Assembly (NCBI RefSeq): GCF_007830055.1
Contig: NZ_VLLE01000002.1
Span: 693,953 to 757,952 of the forward strand
DNA length: 64,000 nucleotides
From: Lacibacter cauensis
GTDB taxonomy: Bacteria > Bacteroidota > Bacteroidia > Chitinophagales > Chitinophagaceae
Direction: 5' to 3'
Part shown: piece after piece, positions 1 through 7,988 of the stretch
Numbering within the stretch: position 1 is the first letter of the stretch
Layout: every line of letters starts with the position of its first letter
Translations under genes and position numbers: made by a program
Notes under the pieces: generated by a model
Told to the model about the DNA's origin: nothing
Database searches by the model: none
Seen by the model: the letters and a program-made list of their open reading frames with translations, nothing else

Positions 1-1075
1 GATGTTTACAGGTATTGTAATACTCTGTATACATGGCACGATATGCTTCAAACAGCGGTGCGATTTTTTCTTTGATCGCTTTTGTATCACTCAAATCTTC
101 GCCTGCTGTAAGATTCAACACCAGCGGAGAAATTTTTGTGCGCAGGAAGTGGTCGGGACAGCTTGTGCCTAAAGGAGCCAAACGATCCAGATCGTTGGAG
201 TTGATATATTCAAGCACACGTGCATCATCGGTAAAATGACCGATCATACGGTTTTGCGATGAGCAGAAACCACGCAGCACCGGTGCTAATGCAGCCGCCT
301 GTTTTTTACGATCGGCTTCGGGCAAGGATTCAATTTTTGCACCACCGAAAATGGCTGTTTGTTTGCTGATGTTATCTTGTAAATATTCTGCACAACGCTC
401 AATTACTTCGAGTGTGTTGATGTATGATTCGTAAGCAGTATCGCCCCAGGTAAATAAACCATGCGAGCCAAGCATGATACCACGGATGCCGGGGTTTTCA
501 TCGAGACATTGCTTCAACTGCAAACCCAGATCAAAACCGGGCTTCTGCCATTTTACCCAACCAATGGTTCCGTTGAATAATTCTTTGGTGATCTTTTCGC
601 CATCTTTGGCTGCAGCAATGGCAATCGCTGCATCGGGGTGTAAGTGATCAATATGTTTGAATGGAAGAAAACCATGCAACGGAGTGTCGATCGATGGAGC
701 TTTCGAAGCCAGATCGTAAATACAATGGTTGAAAAGTTCCACCATTTCATCTTCGTGTTCAATACCACGATAGATATTTTTTAAGCTGCGTAAACGATCA
801 ACATACAATGCAGCCAGGCCGCTGCGCTTCATGGTGCCGAGGTCGCCACCACTACCCTTCACCCACATTACTTCTGTTTCCTTACCTGTAAGCGGATCTT
901 TCGCCATGGCTTTGCACGAAGTATTACCGCCACCATAGTTCGTTAAACGCAGATCGGCTCCCAATAAGTTTGAGCGATATACTAACAAAGCCACTTCATC
1001 ACCGGCTAATTCTGCAGCCTTTGCATCATCCCACAAATAGCTTACGTGTTTAAAATTCTTAGTTGCTACTGACAT
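1..1075 (-). CDS. Bifunctional rhamnulose-1-phosphate aldolase/dehydrogenase, N-terminal part (cut by window edge)
   Basis: The reading frame is open to the left edge, so about 358 N-terminal residues are visible. They form a class II aldolase domain: an early NYGGGNTS phosphate-binding stretch, VKGSGGDLG, then the metal-binding histidines in TPLHGF, HLHPD and GSHGLF. In this family the aldolase domain splits rhamnulose-1-phosphate into dihydroxyacetone phosphate and lactaldehyde, and a C-terminal short-chain dehydrogenase domain, off-window here, oxidises lactaldehyde. The start is the ATG at 1075, giving MSVATKNF; no clear Shine-Dalgarno site precedes it. It lies 22 bp downstream of rhaT on the same strand, so the two are probably one rhamnose operon. 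The presence of the dehydrogenase domain is inferred from the aldolase subtype, not seen. Confidence 0.85.
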   Translation of the reverse strand, partial: MSVATKNFKHVSYLWDDAKAAELAGDEVALLVYRSNLLGADLRLTNYGGGNTSCKAMAKDPLTGKETEVMWVKGSGGDLGTMKRSGLAALYVDRLRSLKNIYRGIEHEDEMVELFNHCIYDLASKAPSIDTPLHGFLPFKHIDHLHPDAAIAIAAAKDGEKITKELFNGTIGWVKWQKPGFDLGLQLKQCLDENPGIRGIMLGSHGLFTWGDTAYESYINTLEVIERCAEYLQDNISKQTAIFGGAKIESLPEADRKKQAAALAPVLRGFCSSQNRMIGHFTDDARVLEYINSNDLDRLAPLGTSCPDHFLRTKISPLVLNLTAGEDLSDTKAIKEKIAPLFEAYRAMYTEYYNTCKH

Positions 1076-1097
1076 ATTCTGTTCTTTTCAGTTGTTA

Positions 1098-2189
1098 TTA
1101 TATATGGAGGCTGTTACCACGTCCTACCAGTAATACCGACAGGATAATAATGATAATGCCTACTGTTATGGTTGTAATGGTTTTTTTGCTTACGCCTTTC
1201 CACTCACGCAACACAAGGCCCCACATGTTGGCAACAAGGATAATGAATGCCATGTGTAAGATCCATGAACTTGGACCATTGCCTAATTTGCTTTCGCCCA
1301 TTCCGTAAAAGAAAAATTGGAGGAACCAGGTTGTACCGGCCAATGCGGAGAAGAGATAGTTTTTTAATAACGGTGTTTTTTTGTTTGTGTAATCGCCGAA
1401 TGTTTTGTTACGTGCATTTAAAATCATGCACCAGATAAAGTTAGTGGATAAACCACCCCAAAGCAACACCACATAAATAACGTTGTTCCGGTAAAGGAAT
1501 TCACCTTCGCCGGGGTTGGCAGCTTTCCATGCTTCGTTGGCAACAGTGGCCATCTCCTGCCCTGCTTCCAAACCAAAGTTGAAACAGGCGCTCAGTACAC
1601 CTGAAACAATGGCCACAAACATACCCAGGCCAAATTTGTATTCGGTGCTTGTTTCGGCACCATGCGGATCGGTACCTGCTGTCTTCAGTTCTTTCTCCTT
1701 CATCATACCGGCTTTACCGCTGATGATGATACCGATTACACACACCAATAAACCGGCAATGATGGTTAGGCCCCAGTTAGAGCCAACCATTGCACTGAAT
1801 GTATCTTTTCCTGCAACAGGATTAAAATCGTAATAGATAGCGGGAATGATTGCGCCGAATACCATGCATAAACCAAGGATGATGCTGCTGCCCAACGATA
1901 CGCCAAGGTAGCGAACTCCAAGACCATAGGTTAAACCACCAATGCCCCAAAGCACGCCAAACATAAATGTAATTGCTAAAGCTGAGCCGGCTGCTCCGCT
2001 GATAATATCGCCAAACCCAGGGATAGTTAAGTAAGCCGCTATAGGAGGAACAATGAGCCAGGAAAACAAACCGCCAACAATCCAGTAGCTTTCCCAATGC
2101 CAACCTTTTACCTTTTTGTAAGGAATGTAAAAACTGCCCGATGCGAAACCGCCGATAAAGTGAAAAATAACGCCTAATAATACATTCAT
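1098..2189 (-). CDS. rhaT: L-rhamnose/H+ symporter RhaT
   Basis: About 363 residues, almost all hydrophobic, with around ten membrane segments. The N-terminus (GVIFHFIGGFASGSFYIPYKK) aligns in register with the start of enterobacterial RhaT, and the GVLWGIGGLTYGLGVRYLG stretch is also characteristic of that family. RhaT imports L-rhamnose with protons across the inner membrane. I chose the ATG at 2189 rather than the upstream ATG at 2213: an AAGGA Shine-Dalgarno sequence ends 5 nt before it, and the shorter N-terminus matches the family. It is transcribed toward the aldolase gene and away from a divergent GntR-type regulator, which supports the rhamnose assignment. Confidence 0.9.
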   Translation of the reverse strand: MNVLLGVIFHFIGGFASGSFYIPYKKVKGWHWESYWIVGGLFSWLIVPPIAAYLTIPGFGDIISGAAGSALAITFMFGVLWGIGGLTYGLGVRYLGVSLGSSIILGLCMVFGAIIPAIYYDFNPVAGKDTFSAMVGSNWGLTIIAGLLVCVIGIIISGKAGMMKEKELKTAGTDPHGAETSTEYKFGLGMFVAIVSGVLSACFNFGLEAGQEMATVANEAWKAANPGEGEFLYRNNVIYVVLLWGGLSTNFIWCMILNARNKTFGDYTNKKTPLLKNYLFSALAGTTWFLQFFFYGMGESKLGNGPSSWILHMAFIILVANMWGLVLREWKGVSKKTITTITVGIIIIILSVLLVGRGNSLHI

Positions 2190-2310
2190 TGTAATCCTTG
2201 ATTTATATGGCAAGACATAAAAAGATAAAAGTAGTTTGCTGTGGCAGAAATTCCGTCATGTACTATCCTGAGCTTAAGAACAGTGTCGGCCGCTAAATGG
2301 TTCGTTCATA

Positions 2311-2352
2311 AACTGTACATTTACATCCCTTACCGATCTTAATTGTCTACAA
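2311..2352. promoter_or_regulatory. Two candidate operator palindromes in the rhaT/regulator intergenic region
   Basis: The 172-bp divergent spacer has two palindromes with related arms. AACTGTACATTT at 2311-2322 is a near-perfect dyad around TGTACA. TTGTCTACAA at 2343-2352 has TTGT/ACAA arms and lies about 10 bp before the regulator ATG. GntR regulators with a sugar-binding C-domain (AraR of Bacillus is the best-known example) bind sites of the form TTGTACGTACAA, which these resemble. The assignment to this regulator is inference. Confidence 0.4.
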
Positions 2353-2361
2353 ATCTTGTTT

Positions 2362-3390
2362 ATGAGCGACAATATTTACCGCCATATCGTAATTGATGAA
2401 CAGTCCATCACCCCTAAATATGTACAAATTGTAAACTCCATTCTGAAGGCCGTTGAAATGGGCCAGATACATAAGGAGTACCTGCTGCCTTCCATTAACG
2501 ATTTAAGTTTTGAACTGAGCATTGCCCGTGATACGGCCGAGAAGGCATATCGCCAGCTAAAGCAATTGGGTGTGGTGGGTTCGGTACCAGGCAAGGGTTA
2601 TTTTATTTCGAAGACAGATATCCGGCAGGATATTAAAGTCTTTCTCATCTTCAATAAACTCAGTTCGCATAAGAAGATCATTTACGATTCATTTGTGGCA
2701 ACGCTGGGTGATAAGGCAGCAATTGACTTTTACATTTATAATAACGACTATGCCCTTTTCCGTAAGTTGTTACAAAGCCGGAAAGAAGGTTATACGCATT
2801 ATGTGATTATTCCCCACTTCCTCGAAGGAGGTGAAAATGCGTATGAAGTGATCAATGAAATAACCGATGGGCAGTTGATTTTATTAGACAAACTGATTCC
2901 CGGTATTAAACGGGAGTATGCAGCCGTATATGAAAACTTTGAGAAAGATCTTTTCAATGCATTGAAAGAAGCATTGCCCAAGCTGAGTAATTACCAGAAT
3001 CTGAAACTGGTGTTTCCTTCGTACACGTATTTCCCTGAAGAGATATTACGGGGGTTTGAACATTTCTGTATGGAGTATGCATTCAACTATAAAGTGGTGC
3101 ACGAAATTGCAAAGGAGCCCATTAAAGAAGGCGAAGTATACATCAACCTTATGGAAGATGACCTGGTGGTATTACTTGATAAAATAAAAGAAACTAATCT
3201 GGTTGTAGGTAAAGACATCGGCATTATTTCATATAACGAAACACCGTGGAAACGTTTTATCCTCAATGGAATCACCACCATTTCAACCGATTTTAGACGT
3301 ATGGGCGAAATGGCTGCCGAGGTAGTTTTAAAAAGCGAACACAAACGACTGGAAGTGCCGTTTTCGTTGGTGCTGCGGGATTCGTTGTAG
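2362..3390 (+). CDS. GntR-type winged-helix regulator with periplasmic-binding-protein-like sensor domain
   Basis: About 342 residues. Residues 1-75 form a GntR winged helix ending in the characteristic GVVGSVPGKGYFIS; residues from about 90 to the end look like a LacI/periplasmic sugar-binding fold, with GKDIGIISYNETPW and the closing stretch near RMGEMAAEVVLK. This architecture (AraR-like) gives a repressor released from DNA by a sugar. It is divergent from rhaT, so a rhamnose-pathway intermediate is the likely ligand, though that is inferred from position only. The ATG at 2362 is preferred over an in-frame TTG at 2356. Confidence 0.8.
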   Translation: MSDNIYRHIVIDEQSITPKYVQIVNSILKAVEMGQIHKEYLLPSINDLSFELSIARDTAEKAYRQLKQLGVVGSVPGKGYFISKTDIRQDIKVFLIFNKLSSHKKIIYDSFVATLGDKAAIDFYIYNNDYALFRKLLQSRKEGYTHYVIIPHFLEGGENAYEVINEITDGQLILLDKLIPGIKREYAAVYENFEKDLFNALKEALPKLSNYQNLKLVFPSYTYFPEEILRGFEHFCMEYAFNYKVVHEIAKEPIKEGEVYINLMEDDLVVLLDKIKETNLVVGKDIGIISYNETPWKRFILNGITTISTDFRRMGEMAAEVVLKSEHKRLEVPFSLVLRDSL

Positions 3391-3479
3391 TGTTTTTTCT
3401 TTACGTTCTCAATTTCTGTTGTGCATTGTACTTTTAATAAACTCACTTAGCAAACAATAACGAAACAACTACTTGCCAA

Positions 3480-4658
3480 ATGAATAACGAAACAAAACAC
3501 AGACGACAGTTTTTAAAAGACTCTGTAAAAGCATCGGGACTTATGTTTATGACACCGATGTTTGAAAACTTCAGCACAGTACAGTCTTCTTCGAAACCAA
3601 AAACGATTGCTGTTGCCCCGAACAGGATAAAATTCGCAGTGATCAATATCAATCATCCGCATATTTATGGTATGACCGATGCCATTAAAAGAGGCGGTGG
3701 CGAATTGGTGGCAGTATATGCAAAAGAAGCCGATCTGCTTGCAGCTTTTTCCAAAGCTTATCCCGAAGCAAAACTGGCTCAATCAGAAAAAGAAATTTTA
3801 GAAGATAAGTCGATTCAACTGGTGCTCAGCTCCGGTATTCCTGATGAGCGTGCCCCGCTGGGTATTCGTGTAATGCAGCACAGCAAAGATTATTTAACCG
3901 ATAAGCCGGGCATCATCAGTTTAGAACAACTGGCAGCAGTTAAAAAAGTGCAGAAAGAAACCAAACGCATCTATTCCATTATGTATAGTGAGCGTTTGGA
4001 AAACAAAGGCACCGAAAAAGCAAGTCAGCTGGTAAAGGCTGGTGCAATCGGCAATGTGATACAAACGATCAATTTAGCACCGCACCGCATCAGCAATAAG
4101 TTCGGCACATCGGGCTTAGCAGTACGGCCCGATTGGTTCTGGGACAAAAAACGTTACGGTGGAATTTTAACGGACATTGGCTCACACCAGTTCGATCAGT
4201 ATTTGCATTTTACGAATTCAACCGAAGCAACGGTGCTGATGTCGCAGGTGGGCAATGTACATTTTCCGCAAGCGCCAAACTTTGAAGACTTCGGCGATGT
4301 AATGCTGAGTGGTAATGGTGGTGTGGGTTATATCCGTGTCGATTGGTTTACACCCGATGCCCTGGATAGCTGGGGCGATGGACGATTGATCATCATGGGT
4401 ACCGAAGGAACCATTGAAGTGCGTAAGAACACCGATATTGTTTCGGGTAAGAAAGGTGGCAATCATTTATACCTCGTCAACAAAAAAGAAATGCTGCACA
4501 TGGATTGCAACAACGAAGCACTCCCCTTTGGTCCTTTGTTTGTGGATGATGTCTTGAACCGTACAGAAACAGCCATGAGCCAGGCGCATTGTTTTCTTGC
4601 AACCGAGCTGGCTTTGATTGCACAGAAAAATGCAAAGCCGATGAGTTTGAAAAAATAG
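3480..4658 (+). CDS. Tat-exported Gfo/Idh/MocA family oxidoreductase
   Basis: 392 residues. The N-terminus contains a twin-arginine motif (HRRQFLKDS) ahead of a modest hydrophobic stretch, so the folded, nucleotide-loaded enzyme is probably exported through Tat. The N-terminal Rossmann domain starts near residue 50; the family's usual EKP catalytic-lysine motif appears as DKPG near residue 140, and the C-terminal domain has GGILTDIGSHQFDQYL, with the Asp/His pair expected of an NAD(P)-dependent sugar oxidoreductase. The substrate is unknown. It lies downstream of the rhamnose regulator but 89 bp away, so it may be a separate unit. It ends in a strong bidirectional terminator. Confidence 0.8.
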   Translation: MNNETKHRRQFLKDSVKASGLMFMTPMFENFSTVQSSSKPKTIAVAPNRIKFAVININHPHIYGMTDAIKRGGGELVAVYAKEADLLAAFSKAYPEAKLAQSEKEILEDKSIQLVLSSGIPDERAPLGIRVMQHSKDYLTDKPGIISLEQLAAVKKVQKETKRIYSIMYSERLENKGTEKASQLVKAGAIGNVIQTINLAPHRISNKFGTSGLAVRPDWFWDKKRYGGILTDIGSHQFDQYLHFTNSTEATVLMSQVGNVHFPQAPNFEDFGDVMLSGNGGVGYIRVDWFTPDALDSWGDGRLIIMGTEGTIEVRKNTDIVSGKKGGNHLYLVNKKEMLHMDCNNEALPFGPLFVDDVLNRTETAMSQAHCFLATELALIAQKNAKPMSLKK

Positions 4659-4680
4659 AAACAACAGATTCGGTATAAAA

Positions 4681-4718
4681 ACAAAAAGCTTCACAGCAAT
4701 GTGAAGCTTTTTGTTTTT
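4681..4718. terminator. Bidirectional intrinsic terminator
   Basis: A perfect 15-bp stem (ACAAAAAGCTTCACA at 4681-4695 with its complement at 4700-4714) closes on a GCAA loop and is followed by TTTTAT; the other strand also ends in a T-run. It lies between two convergent genes. Confidence 0.85.
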
Positions 4719-4773
4719 ATACATTTTTCTGTAGTCAAATTTGGCATATGTAAGAGGAACTACAAAGCGATCA

Positions 4774-5403
4774 CTAATCGGCCCAGTAACCCCAGGCAAC
4801 AAATATCCATTGTAATAATCCAACCACGGCGACCGGTGTAATTGCAGGCGGTGGCGGACCAAAAACGTTCATGATGTGTATCACTAACAGGAATATGATC
4901 AGCGACCATGTAATGATACTTTTTCTTTTTCCCGGGTTCACTCTGCTTTTAAAAAACAATGCAACAGCAATCGCATACATCAGTAATTCTAAAAGCAACT
5001 CTGCGGTTTTATAATTCCACAAACCCAAACCAAGTTTCTCATTGCTAAATGGTGTTAATGGCAGATCGGGAATATGCACCAGCCAATCTAAAAACCAATG
5101 GCTCAAAACCAAAAAGGCTATTACAAAAGCAGATCGCAGTTGTTTGGTAATTCCGTAAAATACAACTGCAAACAACAGTGCCCAGCCTGCTACAGTCAGC
5201 AAGCTGTGCGAAAAAGGATAAGAAGTAAATTCCAGCGGAATGTTAGATCCTGCAGGAGCAATGGCTGCCGTCTCTGTACCGGTCAACAAGAGCACAGGCC
5301 ATAGTAAGTCGAGCCATTGAGCAGCAAGCATGGTACTGCCAAGAGATAGGGTTTTATCAGCTTTCTTAGCTGCGAAAGCAACAGCAAAATGTCCAAGGAA
5401 CAT
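4774..5403 (-). CDS. Multi-pass membrane protein, YdjM/DUF457-like
   Basis: 209 residues with about five to six membrane segments. The N-terminus LGHFAVAFAAKK, the SHSLL motif near residue 66 and SHWFLDWLVHIPD near residue 100 give the scattered His/Asp pattern of the membrane-bound metal-dependent-hydrolase-like families (YdjM/DUF457 type), in which these residues are thought to bind a metal. No enzymatic function can be named. It stands alone: convergent with the oxidoreductase across a terminator, with the tRNA-Pro locus beyond its 5' end. A homologue with a defined role is not known to me. Confidence 0.55.
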   Translation of the reverse strand: MFLGHFAVAFAAKKADKTLSLGSTMLAAQWLDLLWPVLLLTGTETAAIAPAGSNIPLEFTSYPFSHSLLTVAGWALLFAVVFYGITKQLRSAFVIAFLVLSHWFLDWLVHIPDLPLTPFSNEKLGLGLWNYKTAELLLELLMYAIAVALFFKSRVNPGKRKSIITWSLIIFLLVIHIMNVFGPPPPAITPVAVVGLLQWIFVAWGYWAD

Positions 5404-5507
5404 AGCAGATAGTTTTCTGTAATTTATACAGAAATTATAAAATGTAAAAGCTGTTAACTGTTGTGTACTCTCATCGGTGAAGTGTGTTGCATCTGCATTG
5501 CAGGAAC

Positions 5508-5541
5508 AAAAAAGAGCATTGACAAATCAATGCTCTTTTTT
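5508..5541 (-). terminator. Terminator behind the 3' tRNA-Pro fragment
   Basis: A 15-bp stem (5508-5522 with 5527-5541) around a 4-nt loop, with A/T runs at both ends. It sits directly at the end of the 3' half-tRNA, suggesting that this fragment was once a complete tRNA gene with its own terminator. Confidence 0.7.
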
Positions 5542-5542
5542 G

Positions 5543-5596
5543 TCGGGACGACTAGATTCGAACTAGCGACCCTCCCGCCTCCTGCGGGATGCGCTA
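5543..5596 (-). pseudogene. 3' half of a tRNA-Pro-like gene
   Basis: The first 29 nt read on the plus strand (5543-5571: acceptor 3' strand, T arm, variable loop) are identical to the matching part of the intact tRNA-Pro at 5646-5719. The anticodon arm is instead a GC-rich hairpin with no T at position 33, and the sequence stops at the 3' side of the D stem. The 5' acceptor strand is absent here, but a matching 5' half lies at 5987-6035. Confidence 0.75.
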
Positions 5597-5610
5597 TCAA
5601 TAGCACAAAT

Positions 5611-5644
5611 AAAAAAGCCTCACATTTCTGTGAAGCTTTTAAAA
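5611..5644 (-). terminator. Terminator of tRNA-Pro
   Basis: On the minus strand, AAAAGCTTCACA, a GAAA loop and TGTGAGGCTTTTTT form a strong hairpin with a T-run starting one nt after the tRNA 3' end. One G-T pair interrupts the stem. Confidence 0.8.
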
Positions 5645-5645
5645 G

Positions 5646-5719
5646 TCGGGACGACTAGATTCGAACTAGCGACCCCTTGCACCCCATGCAAGTGCGCTAC
5701 CGGGCTGCGCTACGTCCCG
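5646..5719 (-). tRNA. tRNA-Pro (GGG)
   Basis: A complete 74-nt cloverleaf: acceptor CGGGACG paired with CGTCCCG, discriminator A, D arm GCGC/GCGC, anticodon stem CTTGC/GCAAG with loop ATGGGGT (anticodon GGG), and T arm CTAG-TTCGAAT-CTAG. CCA is not encoded. Its 5' end lies only 3 nt after the stop codon of the GIY-YIG gene on the same strand, so the two are probably cotranscribed and separated by tRNA processing. Confidence 0.93.
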
Positions 5720-5722
5720 AAC

Positions 5723-5965
5723 TCAAACAAGACCTTGATCCTGTAAGTATCGTTTGATTCCTCTTTTTTTAATTTTCAATTCCAGTTGAGCTGCACTTGA
5801 TCGAGAAGTACATTCAACTATTGTAATTAAAATCCAAGGAACACCTTTCGATGTATAATTACCTTTTCCTGCATTATGCTGATTTAATCTGATACTTACA
5901 TTTTCAGTATAACCAACATAATACTTTTCTAAAGAACTACTAAAGAGAATATATACGTAAAACAT
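5723..5965 (-). CDS. Small GIY-YIG nuclease-domain protein
   Basis: 80 residues, a single GIY-YIG domain of the UPF0213/YhbQ size class. The signature reads YVYIL near residue 4 and YYVGYT near 16; the conserved Arg is in ENVSIRLNQHN and the metal-binding Glu in AQLELKIKKR near residue 60. The domain cuts DNA or nicks structured nucleic acid in characterised members, but the role of these tiny Bacteroidota proteins is unclear. The gene is sandwiched between a 5' tRNA-Pro half 21 nt upstream of its ATG and an intact tRNA-Pro 3 nt after its stop, which suggests a tRNA-targeting mobile or domesticated element. Confidence 0.88.
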   Translation of the reverse strand: MFYVYILFSSSLEKYYVGYTENVSIRLNQHNAGKGNYTSKGVPWILITIVECTSRSSAAQLELKIKKRGIKRYLQDQGLV

Positions 5966-5986
5966 AAACTCTCTATTTTGGTTAGC

Positions 5987-6035
5987 AACCCTCCCGCCTC
6001 AGGCGGGATGCGCTACCGGGCTGCGCTACGTCCCG
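5987..6035 (-). pseudogene. 5' half of a tRNA-Pro-like gene
   Basis: The 29 nt at 6010-6038 are identical to 5694-5722 of the intact tRNA-Pro (5' acceptor strand and D arm plus 3 flanking nt). The anticodon arm is replaced by a 7-bp GC hairpin, TCCCGCC-TGA-GGCGGGA. The sequence then runs into the GIY-YIG leader with no T arm. Together with 5543-5596 it would rebuild one full cloverleaf. Confidence 0.75.
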
Positions 6036-6159
6036 AACAAAAATTGAGAAATCCACCCCTGGATTTCATCGGGGGCTGCAAATGTAAGATTTATATCTAT
6101 TTGGCACAAAATCAATCAAAAAAAACGATCTTAGCGGCGCAATAATTTTCCCCAGGTAC

Positions 6160-7425
6160 ATGACTATTCTTATTCGTCAGGCGCATATTATCGATCCGCT
6201 TTCTCCTTTTCATAAGAGTACACAAGACGTTTTTATTGATAATGGCCGCATCAGCAAAATCGGTACACTCGCTAATCAAGAGGCCGACCAGGTGATTGAA
6301 GCCAACAATCTGCATCTGTCGCCGGGATGGGTAGATGTGTTTGCACATTTTTGCGATCCGGGTTTTGAGTTTAAAGAAACATTGGAAACGGGTATTGCTG
6401 CAGCTGCGGCCGGTGGTTTTACCGAAGTGTTGCTGTTACCGAACACCAACCCGGTTGTAACCGGTAAGTCGCAGGTGGAATACATGGTGCAGAAAGCAAA
6501 ACACAGCATGGTGAGTGTACATCCGCTGGGTGCTGTTACCAAACAAACCGAAGGGAAAGAGTTGGCCGAAATGTACGATATGAAAGCAGCCGGTGCAGCA
6601 GCTTTTACTGATGGATTGCATCCTGTGCAATCGGCAGGTTTGTTGCTCAAAGCTTTGCAATATGTAAAAGCATTTGATGGTACAATTATCCAGATACCCG
6701 ATGATAAAACAATCGGTACGTATGGGTTGATGAACGAAGGCATCATCAGTACAAGACTGGGCTTGCCGGGCAAACCCATTCTTGCAGAAGAAATTCAGGT
6801 AGCCAGAGATATTAAACTGGCACGCTATGCCGAATCGAAGTTGCACTTCACAGGCATTACTTCGCCCAAGAGTATCGATTATATCAATCGTGCAAAACAA
6901 AGCGGTGCAGCAATCAGTTGCTCCGTAACACCTGCGCATCTTTATTTTACCGATGAAGATCTGCAGACGTATGATACGAATCTGAAATTATATCCACCTG
7001 TACGCACAGCTGTTGAACGGAATGCATTACGGGAAGCTGTTTTAAATGGCGGCGTTGATTGTATTACGACCCATCACGAACCACACGAATACGACAGTAA
7101 AATTTGTGAGTTTGAATATGCCAAGCCAGGCATGATTGGTTTGGAAACCTGCTATGGTGTAATGGGCGCTGTGTTTGGCGATGCATTGAGTGCAGAGCGT
7201 TGGGTGGAGCTGGCCAGCAGCAACCCACGTAAATTGATGCAGCTTTCACAACCGGTAATTAAAGAAGGTGAAGTGGCGAATGTAACATTGTTTGAACCTT
7301 TGGCGACATATGTGTTTACAGAAGATGCCATTCGTTCAAAATCGAAAAATTCTGCCTTTGTTGGCAAAGAGTTAAAAGGTAAAGTGATTGGCATCATCAA
7401 TAACAATCAACTAAAACTCAACTAA
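6160..7425 (+). CDS. Dihydroorotase-like protein with a degenerate metal site
   Basis: 421 residues, amidohydrolase fold of the dihydroorotase family, as shown by GLMNEGIISTRLGLPGKP, the AAAAAGGFTEVLLLPNTNP stretch and the overall length. The metal ligands are mostly lost. The N-terminal D-x-H-x-H-x-R signature reads DVFAHFC (residues 59-65), so one His and the Arg are gone; the later His-containing motif reads TIIQIPDD; and the catalytic TDHAPH motif reads THHEPH. It is therefore probably a non-catalytic paralogue or an enzyme with changed activity, not the pyrimidine-pathway PyrC. It heads a tight plus-strand series with DUF4199 and a glycosyltransferase, an order I recognise from related genomes. 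Confidence 0.8.
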   Translation: MTILIRQAHIIDPLSPFHKSTQDVFIDNGRISKIGTLANQEADQVIEANNLHLSPGWVDVFAHFCDPGFEFKETLETGIAAAAAGGFTEVLLLPNTNPVVTGKSQVEYMVQKAKHSMVSVHPLGAVTKQTEGKELAEMYDMKAAGAAAFTDGLHPVQSAGLLLKALQYVKAFDGTIIQIPDDKTIGTYGLMNEGIISTRLGLPGKPILAEEIQVARDIKLARYAESKLHFTGITSPKSIDYINRAKQSGAAISCSVTPAHLYFTDEDLQTYDTNLKLYPPVRTAVERNALREAVLNGGVDCITTHHEPHEYDSKICEFEYAKPGMIGLETCYGVMGAVFGDALSAERWVELASSNPRKLMQLSQPVIKEGEVANVTLFEPLATYVFTEDAIRSKSKNSAFVGKELKGKVIGIINNNQLKLN

Positions 7426-7435
7426 ACATTTGTTT

Positions 7436-7981
7436 ATGGAAACAAAACAAGCAAATCCCCTCTTACAGTTCGGTCTTATCTCGGCAGTTGTTGGTATCAT
7501 CGCCTATATTGGTTTGTATTTGGGTGGCGTAAAAATATTAATGAGTCCGCTGGCATTTGTAACAAGCTACCTGTTGCCTATTGTGTTTGCAGTAATGGCT
7601 TGTCTGGCTGCTAAAAAACAAGGTGGCGGATATCTTGAATTTGGTAAGGCTTTAAAAACAAGCTTTGGTGTGTTTGTATTGACTGCACTGGCCATCTCTG
7701 TTCTCTCCTATGTGCTTTTTAATGTGATTGATCTTGAGTTTAAACAGGCCATGACAGAAGAATCGCTGAACATGTCGGAAAAAATGCTCAAGAAATTTGG
7801 TGCATCGCAGGATCAGATTGATAAGGCAATGGATGAAGCAAGGAAGAAAGATAGTTTCAGCATCAGCAATATGTTGTTGGGCTTTGCTTTCAGCTGCTTT
7901 ATTTATTTTCTCTTAGCTTTAATTATTGCGGCGATTGTAAAGAAGAAGAATCCCGAAAATGAAATGCCTCAAACTCTTTAA
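7436..7981 (+). CDS. DUF4199 membrane protein
   Basis: About 181 residues with two membrane segments near the N-terminus, a third near residue 75, an amphipathic charged stretch (about residues 105-140) and a C-terminal membrane segment followed by KKKNPE. This layout matches DUF4199, a family of unknown function common in Bacteroidota. The ATG at 7436 is chosen over an in-frame TTG at 7430. The gene begins 10 nt after the dihydroorotase-like gene and ends 7 nt before the glycosyltransferase, so the three are probably cotranscribed. Confidence 0.75.
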   Translation: METKQANPLLQFGLISAVVGIIAYIGLYLGGVKILMSPLAFVTSYLLPIVFAVMACLAAKKQGGGYLEFGKALKTSFGVFVLTALAISVLSYVLFNVIDLEFKQAMTEESLNMSEKMLKKFGASQDQIDKAMDEARKKDSFSISNMLLGFAFSCFIYFLLALIIAAIVKKKNPENEMPQTL

Positions 7982-7988
7982 TTACTTC

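Noticed and set aside
5461-5658. Plus-strand reading frame of 65 codons across the tRNA-Pro region
   Set aside because: It is translated from tRNA fragments and terminators and overlaps the 3' half-tRNA; such sequence is a common spurious ORF.
5569-6015. CRISPR-like direct repeat pair
   Set aside because: The repeated 28-nt unit is the anticodon arm of two tRNA halves, not a repeat-spacer array, and no cas genes are present.
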